Source: Oceanococcus sp964629015 (lineage in GTDB: Bacteria; Pseudomonadota; Gammaproteobacteria; Nevskiales; Oceanococcaceae). Taken from it: a DNA stretch of 64,000 nt. The stretch lies in assembly GCA_964629015.1 (NCBI GenBank), contig CAZVMN010000010.1, positions 1 to 64,000 of the forward strand, in the 5' to 3' direction. The notes under the pieces were generated by a model. That model ran no database searches and was not told the DNA's origin. It saw only the letters and a program-made list of their open reading frames with translations. The translations under genes were made by a program, and so were the position numbers. Every line of letters begins with the position of its first letter. Position 1 is the stretch's first letter. Of this stretch, positions 23,327 through 32,444 are shown one piece after another.

Positions 23327-25477
23327 ATGTCTGAGTATTTCGCGACCTGCCCACGCGGCGCTGAACAGCTATTGGCTGCTGAATTGGCGCGATTGGGTGT
23401 GGAGCAGCCGCAACCCACCCGCGGTGGTGTCGCGTTCGCGAGTGAAAATGCGGATGTGGCTTACCGCGTGTGCCTGCATTCTGCGTTGCATCAACGGCTG
23501 CTGCTGATTCTGGCCCGATTCGAAGCAAAAACGCCGGATGAACTCTATGCCGGCGTGCAGCGGGTGGACTGGGCTGAGCATGTGGCGGTTGATGGCACCT
23601 TACGGATCGATGCCAAATTGCGCGACACCGAGCTGGGCAAACCACATTTTGCGGCGTTGCGTGCCAAAGACGCGATCGTCGATCAATTTCGTGCCCAATT
23701 CGACCAGCGCCCTTCAATCAAAATGCGCAGCCCGGATCTGCGCATTGATCTGTTCGTGCACCGCCATGCCGTGCAGTTGGCGACGGATCTGGCCGGGGCC
23801 TGGAAGGCGGAGACGCCGCGTGGCGCTGTTGGCGATGGCATTGACGCGGCGTTGGTCCTCGGCTTGGTGACCGAGACACCGCAGCATGTTGTGATTGCTG
23901 GTGCGGCGCATGTGGATTTGATCGCGCAAGCGGCCATGCGCGCGGCGCATTGCGCGCCGGGGCTGCTCAAGCATGATTTCGGCTTTACCGGATGGTTGGG
24001 GCATGTGCCGGCGCGCTGGCAGCGCTTGCAGGACGAGGCTGTGCAGGCCCGCCTGAACGCGCCGGATGAGCAACATCCGCGCATCCATGTTTACGAGCCG
24101 GACTTGCAGCGTTTGGGTCGGGCGCGCCGACATGCCAAAGCCCTGGGAGTGGAAGCGTGGGTTCAGTGGCATGATCAAGGCGCATGGAAGATGACGCCGC
24201 CGGCCGAGCGAGGCTTGTTGCTGGTCTGCCCATCGCGCGATGACGGCGCTCAGCAGTCCGCTGTGGAGCATGCAGCGCGATCACGTTTCGATGGCTGGCA
24301 GGTCCTGCATCGTAGCGAGTTGGGTGAGACCTCATCACGTGCCTGGCGCGACAAAGCAGCGCAAAGCGTCAAAATCAGCCGCGGCAAGCGCAATATGCAG
24401 ATTCAGCGATTCGCGCTTGGGCATCACAAAGCCTCGAAACAGCCTGAGACAGTCGCGGCTGTCGAGGTTGTGGCGCACCCGGTGACACAAAAGGTCACCG
24501 TCGAACCTGCACCCGACCTGATCAATCGTCTGAGCAAGAACCAAAAGCACTTACGTCGATGGGCTTTGCGCGACGGCGTTGATTGCTACCGTTTGTACGA
24601 TGCCGATTTGCCCGAATATGCGGCCGCCGTTGATCTTTATCACAGCGATGCTTTGTGGGCGGTGATTCAGGAGTACGCCGCGCCGGCCAAGCTGCCCGAT
24701 GAGGTCGCCGCATATCGCTTGCAGCAAGTGGTTGATGCTGTGCGTCGAGTACTGGATTTGCCTGACGAGCGGGTGGTCGTGAAGACGCGTCAGCGCCAGC
24801 GCGGTCAAGCGCAGTATGAGAAATTCGGTCGTGATGGTGACTTTCATGTGGTGCAGGAAGCCGGGCTGAAGGTGTTGGTGAACTTCACGGATTATCTGGA
24901 CACCGGCCTGTTCCTGGATCATCGCAGTGTGCGCATGGAGCTGGCGCGACAAGCCAAAGGGCGCCACGTACTCAACCTGTTTGCTTATACCGGTGTGGCG
25001 ACCTTGCACATGGTTGCCGGTGGGGCGAAATCCAGTACCACGGTGGATATGTCGCGCACGTATCTGTCCTGGGCCAAGCGCAATCTGCTGCTCAACGGGC
25101 TGCATCAACCGCAGCACCAGTTTGTGCAGGCGGATTGCCTCACCTGGTTGGCCGAGCAATCGCAGGACCCGGCGAGTAAGCGCTACGGGCTGATCTTCAT
25201 GGATCCGCCGACTTTCTCACGTTCCAAGCGCATGCAGGACATCCTGGATATTCAGCGCGACCATGTACGGCTGATTCGTCAGGCTGTGGCGTTGCTACGC
25301 CCCGGCGGCGAGCTGTTCTTCTCCAACAATTTCCGACGCTTCAAGCTGGATGAGGAGGCCTTGAGTGATTTGCAGATCAGCGACATCACAGCCGCCACCT
25401 TGCCCGAGGACTTCAAGCGGCGTCCGCGAATTCACTACTGCTTTCGTATTCGCCGTGCCCAAGAGGGCAAGCCCTAA
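23327..25477 (+). CDS. rlmL: 23S rRNA methyltransferase RlmKL fusion with degenerate RlmL half
   Basis: 716 residues, against 702 for E. coli RlmL. The start is set by the match to the family N-terminus (EYFATCPRGAEQLLAAEL). Residues 1-150 form the THUMP-containing region. The first methyltransferase domain should make m2G2445 but lacks its motifs: where E. coli has DPMCGSGT, residues 190-197 read IAGAAHVD, and the SNPPYGERL site is replaced by VCPSRDDGAQ near residue 300. The C-terminal RlmK domain (m7G2069) is intact, with HVLNLFAYTGVATLHM and FMDPPTFSRSKRM. The protein is therefore probably active only as RlmK, with the rest kept for RNA binding. See findings. Confidence 0.9.
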   Translation: MSEYFATCPRGAEQLLAAELARLGVEQPQPTRGGVAFASENADVAYRVCLHSALHQRLLLILARFEAKTPDELYAGVQRVDWAEHVAVDGTLRIDAKLRDTELGKPHFAALRAKDAIVDQFRAQFDQRPSIKMRSPDLRIDLFVHRHAVQLATDLAGAWKAETPRGAVGDGIDAALVLGLVTETPQHVVIAGAAHVDLIAQAAMRAAHCAPGLLKHDFGFTGWLGHVPARWQRLQDEAVQARLNAPDEQHPRIHVYEPDLQRLGRARRHAKALGVEAWVQWHDQGAWKMTPPAERGLLLVCPSRDDGAQQSAVEHAARSRFDGWQVLHRSELGETSSRAWRDKAAQSVKISRGKRNMQIQRFALGHHKASKQPETVAAVEVVAHPVTQKVTVEPAPDLINRLSKNQKHLRRWALRDGVDCYRLYDADLPEYAAAVDLYHSDALWAVIQEYAAPAKLPDEVAAYRLQQVVDAVRRVLDLPDERVVVKTRQRQRGQAQYEKFGRDGDFHVVQEAGLKVLVNFTDYLDTGLFLDHRSVRMELARQAKGRHVLNLFAYTGVATLHMVAGGAKSSTTVDMSRTYLSWAKRNLLLNGLHQPQHQFVQADCLTWLAEQSQDPASKRYGLIFMDPPTFSRSKRMQDILDIQRDHVRLIRQAVALLRPGGELFFSNNFRRFKLDEEALSDLQISDITAATLPEDFKRRPRIHYCFRIRRAQEGKP

Positions 25478-25595
25478 GCCGAGGTCGTCCACGAGGCGGG
25501 ATATTCGTTGCGAAAGGAACATTTCTTCGCGGAGCTGCGTGTAATTGGCAGGCGTCTTGCTAGGCGCATTCGAAAAAAAGACTTTGGGGAAAGCC

Positions 25596-27224
25596 GTGAG
25601 AACAATGATTCAACGGGTGGCTGTCGTGGCCGCCATGGCCTTGCTGTGGGTGGGGGGTGTATTCGCTGACGAAAGCAAAATGAGCCAGGAGCTGCTGCAA
25701 AGAGCAGCCACGGGTGCGGTCAGTGTAGTGGTGGAAATGCGTGATCAGGCTGATCTCTCGGGGGCCGCCGCAATTCAAGACAAATCCGCCAAAGGCGCGT
25801 TTGTGGTCTCACGTCTCAAAGCCCAAGCTGCCGCCTCGCAAGCGCCGGTGCGTGCGTTGCTGGAGACTTTGGGCGTGTCCTATGAGTCGTACTGGTTGGC
25901 CAACGTGATGCATCTTGAGGGCGGGGCTGAATTGCTCCGTCAACTCGCGGCGTTGCCGGGTGTGGCGGCGATTCATGCGGTTGCCAAGCCGGATTTCAGC
26001 ACCGCGCCTGCCCCCATGACGCCCAAAGACGAGGATGAACTGGAGTTCAGCATTGAGCCGGGCCTTGAATTGGTCGGTGCGCCCGCGGTTTGGGATTTGG
26101 GCATTCGTGGCCAAGGTGTGGTGGTGGGAGACCATGACATCGGCGTGGAGTGGGAACACCCGGCGCTGAAGCGGCAATATCGTGGCTGGGATGGTTTGAA
26201 CGCAGACCACAGTTACAACTGGCACAACGCTTTTGGTGCGCTGGACCCGTTTTGCAGCGACCCGGCTGTGCCATGTGATTCGCACGGTCATGGCACGCAC
26301 ACCACCGGCACCATGGTGGGGGATGATGGGGCAGGCATGCGCATTGGTATGGCGCCGGACGCACAGTGGATGGCTTGTCGTTCACTGCTCGATCCGATTG
26401 TGGGTGTTGGCACCTTGCCGACCTACCTGGGTTGCATGCAGTGGTTTGTCGCGCCGTACCCGGCGGGTGAGCCCGACATGGCCGACCCGGCCAAAGCACC
26501 GGACGTGATCAACAATTCGTGGGGGTGCTTGGAAGGCTGTCCGCCGACGATTCTGCAAGCCGCAAACGAAGCGACGGAAGCGGCTGGGATTGTGCAAGTG
26601 GTCTCGGCAGGCAACGATGGACAGGGCGAGGGCATGAGCTGCTACACGCTGCTCTTCCCATTGGCGATTTACGAAAGCAGTTTGACCGTGGGCGCGTCAG
26701 ATTTTGACGACCAGATGGCCAGCTTCTCGAGTCGCGGCCCGGTGTTGTCGGATCTGTCGTTCCGGACCAAGCCGGATGTGACGGCGCCGGGGGTTGGCGT
26801 GTTGTCCGCGACGATTGATGGTGAGTACGCCGCGCTCTCCGGCACCAGCATGGCGGGGCCGCATGTCGCCGGTTTGGTCGCGTTGTTGATTTCCGCCGAA
26901 CCCGCGCTGCGCGGTCAGGTTGCCCTGATTCGTCAGATCATCGAGACCACCGCGATTCCGTTGCAGACCGATGAGGTTTGCGGTGGCACGGCCGAAGGGG
27001 AGAAGAGCAATGTCTTTGGCAGCGGTCGCATTGACGCTTTGGCTGCGGTTTTGGCCGCGCCGGGTATCGTCGAGGATGTGCTCGGGCCGGATACGGATAC
27101 GGATGATGAGGGCTCGGATGCCAGTGGCCGCGGATCGGTTGATACGCGTGGCGGTGGTGGCGCGGTGGCGCCCTGGTTGTTCAGCCTGTTATTGCTGTCG
27201 TTGCGTCGCCGTCGTCGGCTTTAA
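25596..27224 (+). CDS. Secreted subtilisin-like (S8) protease with GlyGly-CTERM-like tail
   Basis: 542 residues from the GTG at 25596, which has GGGGA five bases upstream; an ATG at 25605 is the alternative. A signal peptide ends near VFA-DES. Residues 30-135 resemble an inhibitor I9 propeptide. The peptidase domain has Asp181 in DIG, His232 in HGTH, oxyanion Asn340 in SAGN and Ser418 in GTSMA, so it should be active. Cysteine pairs suggest an exported, disulfide-bonded enzyme. The C-terminus has an acidic linker, a GGGG stretch, a hydrophobic helix and an RRRRR end, the architecture of rhombosortase (GlyGly-CTERM) substrates. Its last 44 bp overlap the converging tetR gene. Confidence 0.9.
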   Translation: MRTMIQRVAVVAAMALLWVGGVFADESKMSQELLQRAATGAVSVVVEMRDQADLSGAAAIQDKSAKGAFVVSRLKAQAAASQAPVRALLETLGVSYESYWLANVMHLEGGAELLRQLAALPGVAAIHAVAKPDFSTAPAPMTPKDEDELEFSIEPGLELVGAPAVWDLGIRGQGVVVGDHDIGVEWEHPALKRQYRGWDGLNADHSYNWHNAFGALDPFCSDPAVPCDSHGHGTHTTGTMVGDDGAGMRIGMAPDAQWMACRSLLDPIVGVGTLPTYLGCMQWFVAPYPAGEPDMADPAKAPDVINNSWGCLEGCPPTILQAANEATEAAGIVQVVSAGNDGQGEGMSCYTLLFPLAIYESSLTVGASDFDDQMASFSSRGPVLSDLSFRTKPDVTAPGVGVLSATIDGEYAALSGTSMAGPHVAGLVALLISAEPALRGQVALIRQIIETTAIPLQTDEVCGGTAEGEKSNVFGSGRIDALAAVLAAPGIVEDVLGPDTDTDDEGSDASGRGSVDTRGGGGAVAPWLFSLLLLSLRRRRRL

Positions 27225-27849
27225 GAAAAGTCTGGCTCAGCTTGAGGCTGTCCAGGAAACCATCAACCAACTGTTCGGCCTGGGTCTCCAGGTCGAACAG
27301 GTCTGGGGCGAACAGCCAGTTCGTCATTAAACCGCGGATCCAGGCATGCAGGGCCAAGGACGCGGTTTTTGTATCCAGCGCGGTCGGCAATTGGCCGCGC
27401 CGTACGGCGTTCTCCAGCGTGCGTTGAGTGCGCTTGACGCCGTCGCGGTAATACTGATTCTGGAGCTCGATGATCGGGCCCATGCAGTCAATGAATTCGC
27501 AGCGGAGAAACAACACCTCCAGCACACGCTGCTGACGTGGATCATTCACCGTGTGTTCCAACACGGTGATCAACAGCTTGCGCAGTTGACCCAGCGGATC
27601 GGGTTCATCCGGATTGGCGGATTCTTCTGCGAGCGCCTGAATGGGCGTATGAATCCGTTCGTGCATTTGATTGAACAAATCCACCTTGTTGCGGAAATGC
27701 CCATAGATCGCGCCGCGTGTAACGCCAGCCGCCGCCGCGATGTCGTTTAGCGAGGTGTGTGAGACCCCCTGTTTTCGGAACACGTGCTCAGCCGTGTCGA
27801 GAATCAGATTGCGCGTTTCCAGCGCCTCAGCTTTGGTTTTTCTGGCCAT
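27181..27849 (-). CDS. TetR/AcrR-family transcriptional repressor
   Basis: 222 residues. The N-terminal helix-turn-helix (HTSLNDIAAAAGVTRGAIYGHFRNK) is the AcrR/TtgR pattern and the C-terminal TetR_C_2-like ligand domain follows. The gene is divergent from an RND efflux pair, with a perfect palindrome between them, so it most likely represses the pump and itself until a hydrophobic compound binds. The final 44 bp overlap the 3' end of the protease gene on the other strand. Confidence 0.93.
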   Translation of the reverse strand: MARKTKAEALETRNLILDTAEHVFRKQGVSHTSLNDIAAAAGVTRGAIYGHFRNKVDLFNQMHERIHTPIQALAEESANPDEPDPLGQLRKLLITVLEHTVNDPRQQRVLEVLFLRCEFIDCMGPIIELQNQYYRDGVKRTQRTLENAVRRGQLPTALDTKTASLALHAWIRGLMTNWLFAPDLFDLETQAEQLVDGFLDSLKLSQTFLKADDGDATTAITG

Positions 27850-27943
27850 TATTAATATGCGGTTTCGCGGCCTGACGCGTCTCTTCGGCGGGGCGCCGAG
27901 CTTGCCATGTTTGCGTGTCTGGGGTCACGGGTTAATTTGCTTG

Positions 27944-27963
27944 TATACATTCATGAATGTATA
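27944..27963. promoter_or_regulatory. Probable operator for the TetR/AcrR repressor
   Basis: A perfect 20-bp palindrome, TATACATTCATGAATGTATA, in the 149-bp intergenic region between the repressor and the RND pump. The core ACATTCATGAATGT resembles the known AcrR and TtgR operators. Its position about 35 bp before the pump start fits promoter occlusion. Confidence 0.82.
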
Positions 27964-27998
27964 TAAAGTAGCACACCTTACCCCATAGGCATCCGCTC

Positions 27999-29255
27999 AT
28001 GTCTCGTTCCCCGATGTCGGGTTGCCGTGATCGGCACTACTTTTCTAAACATGTTTGCGCTTTCGTTGCGGCGTTGGCTGCACTGAGCGTGTTGTCAGGC
28101 TGTGCGGAGAACGCCCAGCCTGAAGCTGGCAAAGATGAAACGCTGCAAGTGGGGGTGTTTAAGCTCCGCAGCCAAGCTGTTGAAGTGACCACGGACCTGC
28201 CGGGACGGACCACGCCGTATCGCGTGGCCCAAGTGCGTCCGCAGGTGGGCGGCGTGATTGAACAGCGCGCGTTTGATGAAGGCGCTCGGGTTGAGTCCGG
28301 TCAGCTGCTCTACCAGTTGGATGACAAGGTCTATCGCGCGCGGGTGGAGCAGGCGGAAGCTGAACTCGACAAAGCCAAGGCGACGGTCAAGTCGGTGGAG
28401 TCCAACACCCGGCGTATTCGCGAAGTGGTCGGAAGCGGGGCGGTCAGCGAACAGGAATTTGACGACGCGCGGGCGCGTCTGGCCGAAGCCAAAGCCGATG
28501 TGGAGTTGGCCAAAGCACGTTTGGAGGCCGCACGGATCGACTTGCAGTACACACAGATCACGGCCTCTATCGACGGTCGCATCGGGCGCTCCTTCGCTAC
28601 GGAAGGCGCGTTGGTGACCACCAATCAAGCCGCCGAATTGGCCCAGATCACGCAGCTTGACCCCATTTACGTCGACATTCCGCGGTCCTCGTCCGAGGTG
28701 CTGGCTTTGCGCCGGGCGGTATCCGAGGGGCGTTTGCAGCAAGCGGAGTCGGGTAAAACGCCGGTGCGGCTGATTTTGGAAGATGGCTCCGAGTACGCCC
28801 ACGCGGGTGAGCTGCAGTTCTCCGATGTCACGGTCGATCGCGACACCGGCAGCGTGACGCTGCGCGCGATTTTCCCCAACCCCGATCATCAATTGCTGCC
28901 CGGCATGTATGTGCAGGCGCGCGTGACCGAGGGTGTGCAGAAACAAGCCCTGCTGGTGCCGCAGCAGGGCGTGACACGAGACCGCCAAGGCCAGGCCACG
29001 GCTTTGCGGGTGAACGCGGACGGTTCGGTTGAGAAACGTGTTTTACGTGCGGATAAGGCGATTGGTCGCTTCTGGTTGATCAGCGATGGATTGACGGCGG
29101 GTGACCAAGTCATCGTGAATCAGCTGCAGAAGGTCAGACCCGGCGATCAAGTGATCACAGAGGATGCAGGCATCCAGCCCTACGCGGCTGCTGGCGCCCA
29201 GAGTAGCGGCCAAGGTGCCAAACTCAGCGCCGCCAGCGAGGCGCGCAATGGTTAA
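27999..29255 (+). CDS. RND efflux periplasmic adaptor (AcrA/MexA type) lipoprotein
   Basis: 418 residues. A lipoprotein signal with lipobox LSGC (Cys35) anchors it to the inner membrane. The barrel-sandwich lipoyl region (VRPQVGGVIEQRAFDEGARVESGQLLYQLDD), the coiled-coil hairpin at about residues 105-170 with VVGSGAVSEQEFDDARA, and the ITASIDGRIG strand are classic. It links the RND pump to an outer-membrane channel. Its stop overlaps the pump start by 8 bp. No OprM/TolC gene follows, so a channel encoded elsewhere must serve. Confidence 0.95.
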   Translation: MSRSPMSGCRDRHYFSKHVCAFVAALAALSVLSGCAENAQPEAGKDETLQVGVFKLRSQAVEVTTDLPGRTTPYRVAQVRPQVGGVIEQRAFDEGARVESGQLLYQLDDKVYRARVEQAEAELDKAKATVKSVESNTRRIREVVGSGAVSEQEFDDARARLAEAKADVELAKARLEAARIDLQYTQITASIDGRIGRSFATEGALVTTNQAAELAQITQLDPIYVDIPRSSSEVLALRRAVSEGRLQQAESGKTPVRLILEDGSEYAHAGELQFSDVTVDRDTGSVTLRAIFPNPDHQLLPGMYVQARVTEGVQKQALLVPQQGVTRDRQGQATALRVNADGSVEKRVLRADKAIGRFWLISDGLTAGDQVIVNQLQKVRPGDQVITEDAGIQPYAAAGAQSSGQGAKLSAASEARNG

Positions 29256-32200
29256 CTTTTTCATCGATAGGCCCATCTTCGCGTGGGTTATCGCCATTGT
29301 GATCATGCTGGCCGGCGCTTTGGCACTGCGTTCGCTACCCGTCGAGCGCTTTCCCACGGTTGCGCCGCCCTCAGTGGAAGTTCGTGCACAGTATCCCGGG
29401 GCTTCGGCGCAAACACTGACCAACTCGGTGACGCAGGTTATCGAGCAGCAGATGACCGGGGTCGACGGCTTGCTCTATATGGGCTCGAGCAGCGACTCGA
29501 CCGGCAATGCGCGCATTGCGCTGACCTTCGAGCCGGGCACTGATCCTGACATCGCCCAAGTTCAGGTCCAAAACAAATTGCAGCTGGCCGAACCGCGTCT
29601 GCCGCAAGCGGTTCAGGATCAGGGCGTGCAGGTGGTCAAAGCCAACTCCAACTTCCTGATGGTGATGGCGCTGATATCCACCGACGGCCGTTTGAATCGC
29701 ACTGATCTGGCGGATTTCATCGCGACCGATCTGCAGGACCCGATTGGACGCGTCACCGGCGTTGGCACCACACAGCTGTTCGGGGCGCAATACGCAATGC
29801 GTATCTGGCTCAACCCGACCAAGCTGACCCAATACGAGCTGACCGTCGGTGATGTGATATCAGCCATCGAAGTGCAGAATGCTCAGGTCACGGTGGGTCA
29901 ACTGGGCGGCTTGCCGGCGATCGAAGGTCAGCAACTTAACGCCACCATCACGGCGCAAACGCGTCTGGAGTCGGCTGATCAATTCCGTGACATTCTAATC
30001 AAGACCGACAGCGATGGCGCGCGCGTCACCCTGGGTGATATTGCGCGGGTGGAGCTGGGCGCGGAGGACTACAGCATTGAGTCCTACTATGCGGGTCAGC
30101 CGTCCTCCGGCATGGGGATCAATCTGGCCCCGGGCGCCAATGCGCTGGACACGGCACTGCGTGTCCGCGAACGCGTGGAGGAGTTGAAAGCCTACTTCCC
30201 CGAAGGCGTGGAAGTGCGTTTCCCGTATGACACCACACCGTTTGTGAGCACGGCCATTCATGAGGTTTACAAAACCTTGTTCGAGGCGGTGTTGCTGGTG
30301 TTCCTGGTGATGCTGCTGTTCCTGCAGAACCTAAGGGCCACCTTGATTCCAACACTCGCTGTGCCGGTGGTCCTGCTCGGGACCTTCGGGGTGATGGCCA
30401 TGGCGGGCTTTTCGATCAACATGCTGACCATGTTCGGCATGGTGTTGGCGATTGGTCTGCTGGTTGATGACGCCATCGTGGTGGTGGAAAACGTCGAACG
30501 TGTGATGCACGAGGAGGGTTTGCCACCACTGGAAGCCACGCGGCGCTCGATGGGCCAGATTACCGGCGCCTTGATCGGTATCGGTGTGGTGCTCTCGGCG
30601 GTGTTCGTGCCGATGGCATTTTTCCCCGGCTCCACCGGCGCGATTTACCGTCAGTTCTCGCTCACCATTGTCACCGCGATGTCGTTGTCGGTGCTGGTGG
30701 CGCTGGTGTTCACGCCGGCTTTGTGCGCGACCTTGCTGAAGCCGCCGCAAGAAGAAGACCAGGGCCCGCTGAAACGCTGGCTGGGTTGGTTCAATCGCGG
30801 CATGGACAAGGGTACGCGCGGCTATCAGACCTCAGTCAGCCATATCGCAAAGCGCATGGGGCGCTATACCCTGATTTATGTCGCGATCATCGCGGTGCTG
30901 GGCGTTTTGTTTCTGCGTCTGCCGACGGCGTTCCTGCCTGAAGAGGATCAGGGACTGTTGTTGACACAGGTGGTATTGCCACAAGGCGCAACCCAGGAGC
31001 GCACGCTCAAGACCGTGGGTGAGGTGGGTGATTACTACTCTGGCCTGGATAGCGTTGAGGGTGCGTTCACCATCGCCGGTTTTGGTTTCGCCGGACGTGG
31101 GCAGAATGTTGGCCTGGCGTTCGTCAACCTCAAGCCGTGGGAAGAGCGTGATCCCGACACGGAAAGTGCCATGGCCATCCTCGACAGCACCAATGAGCCA
31201 TTTTCCAAGATCAAAGACGGCATGGCCTTCGCCTTCAATCTGCCGCTGGTTCGAGGTTTGGGCAACGCCACGGGGTTCGATTTGCAGCTGCAAGATCGCG
31301 GCGGCATTGGGCATGAAGCGCTGAGTGAAGCGCGCGATACGCTGATCGCCAAAGCCAATGACAGCCCCGTGCTGTCCAAGGTGCGCGCCAACGGCCAGGA
31401 AGACACGCCGCAATACCGCATCGACATCGATTATCAGAAGGCGCGTGCGTTGAGTATCCCGCTGGCGGAAATCGGGCAGATGCTGTCGGTGGCCTGGGGC
31501 TCACGTTACGTCAACGATTTTCTCGACAATGGCCGCGTCAAACGCGTGTATTTGCAGGGCGATGCACCGTATCGCATGTTGCCCGAGGATTTCAGCCACT
31601 GGTATCTGCGTAACAGCCACGGCGATATGGTGCCATTTAGCAGTATCGCCACCGGCCACTGGGACTACGGCTCGCCGCGCCTGGAGCGCTACAACGGTGT
31701 GCCCGCGATGCAGATCCTCGGCGAGCCGGCGGAGGGTTACAGCTCGGGCCAGGCCATGGATGAAATGGAAGCGCTGGTTGCGCAGCTGGGGCCGGGTATT
31801 GGCTATGAGTGGACCGGTGTCTCGCTGCAACAGCAGCAATCCGGCTCCATGGCGCCCTACCTGTACATGATCTCCATCATCGTGGTGTTTCTGTCGCTGG
31901 CGGCGTTGTATGAAAGCTGGACGATCCCGTTCGCGGTGATTCTGGTCGTGCCTTTGGGTGTACTGGGCGCCGTGCTGGCGGCCCTGGCGCGGGATCTGAC
32001 CAACGATGTGTTTTTCCAGGTTGGCATTCTGACCACCATCGGTCTGGCTGCGAAAAACGCGATTCTAATTGTCGAGTTCGCCCGCGATTTGCAGGAGCAG
32101 GGGCGAGATATGTTGTCCGCAGTGTTGGAGGCCGCACGTATTCGTCTGCGCCCCATTCTGATGACCTCGATGGCGTTCACCTTGGGGGTAACCCCGCTGG

Positions 32201-32376
32201 CGTTGAGCTCCGGCGCCGGTGCCGCGGCCCGTGTGGCCATAGGTTCCGCGGTATTTGGAGGGATGTTGGCTGCGACGTTTCTGGCCATCTTCTTCATTCC
32301 CTTGTTTTACCTCCTGGTGACCCGCTGGGCTGGCCGTCGAAACCCCACGACCCAGCCCATCACCGCAGGCAGTTAA
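29248..32376 (+). CDS. RND multidrug efflux permease (AcrB/MexB type)
   Basis: 1,042 residues, a normal HAE1-family length of about 1,040. I chose the ATG that reads MVNFFIDRPIFAWVIAI, the family start; it overlaps the adaptor stop. Twelve transmembrane helices and two large periplasmic loops can be traced. The proton-relay aspartates in helix 4 are present (GLLVDDAIVVVENV). It should export drugs or hydrophobic toxins from the periplasm and inner membrane using the proton gradient, as a trimer with the adaptor. Regulation by the divergent TetR is likely. A terminator follows. Confidence 0.95.
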   Translation: MVNFFIDRPIFAWVIAIVIMLAGALALRSLPVERFPTVAPPSVEVRAQYPGASAQTLTNSVTQVIEQQMTGVDGLLYMGSSSDSTGNARIALTFEPGTDPDIAQVQVQNKLQLAEPRLPQAVQDQGVQVVKANSNFLMVMALISTDGRLNRTDLADFIATDLQDPIGRVTGVGTTQLFGAQYAMRIWLNPTKLTQYELTVGDVISAIEVQNAQVTVGQLGGLPAIEGQQLNATITAQTRLESADQFRDILIKTDSDGARVTLGDIARVELGAEDYSIESYYAGQPSSGMGINLAPGANALDTALRVRERVEELKAYFPEGVEVRFPYDTTPFVSTAIHEVYKTLFEAVLLVFLVMLLFLQNLRATLIPTLAVPVVLLGTFGVMAMAGFSINMLTMFGMVLAIGLLVDDAIVVVENVERVMHEEGLPPLEATRRSMGQITGALIGIGVVLSAVFVPMAFFPGSTGAIYRQFSLTIVTAMSLSVLVALVFTPALCATLLKPPQEEDQGPLKRWLGWFNRGMDKGTRGYQTSVSHIAKRMGRYTLIYVAIIAVLGVLFLRLPTAFLPEEDQGLLLTQVVLPQGATQERTLKTVGEVGDYYSGLDSVEGAFTIAGFGFAGRGQNVGLAFVNLKPWEERDPDTESAMAILDSTNEPFSKIKDGMAFAFNLPLVRGLGNATGFDLQLQDRGGIGHEALSEARDTLIAKANDSPVLSKVRANGQEDTPQYRIDIDYQKARALSIPLAEIGQMLSVAWGSRYVNDFLDNGRVKRVYLQGDAPYRMLPEDFSHWYLRNSHGDMVPFSSIATGHWDYGSPRLERYNGVPAMQILGEPAEGYSSGQAMDEMEALVAQLGPGIGYEWTGVSLQQQQSGSMAPYLYMISIIVVFLSLAALYESWTIPFAVILVVPLGVLGAVLAALARDLTNDVFFQVGILTTIGLAAKNAILIVEFARDLQEQGRDMLSAVLEAARIRLRPILMTSMAFTLGVTPLALSSGAGAAARVAIGSAVFGGMLAATFLAIFFIPLFYLLVTRWAGRRNPTTQPITAGS

Positions 32377-32397
32377 CCCCACTGTCGCGGTACACTG

Positions 32398-32432
32398 ACA
32401 TGGGCCGTCCACCCCGGGCGGCCCATGTTTTT
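32398..32432 (+). terminator. Rho-independent terminator of the RND operon
   Basis: A perfect 10-bp stem (ACATGGGCCG with CGGCCCATGT, 11-nt loop) followed by TTTTT, 22 bp past the pump stop. It ends only 12 bp before the start codon of the next gene. Confidence 0.9.
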
Positions 32433-32444
32433 CCTGAATTCCCC

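Noticed and set aside
27850..27998. A possible integration site or mobile-element end near the tetR-pump junction
   Set aside because: The palindrome matches AcrR-type operators and no integrase, transposase or direct repeat is present.
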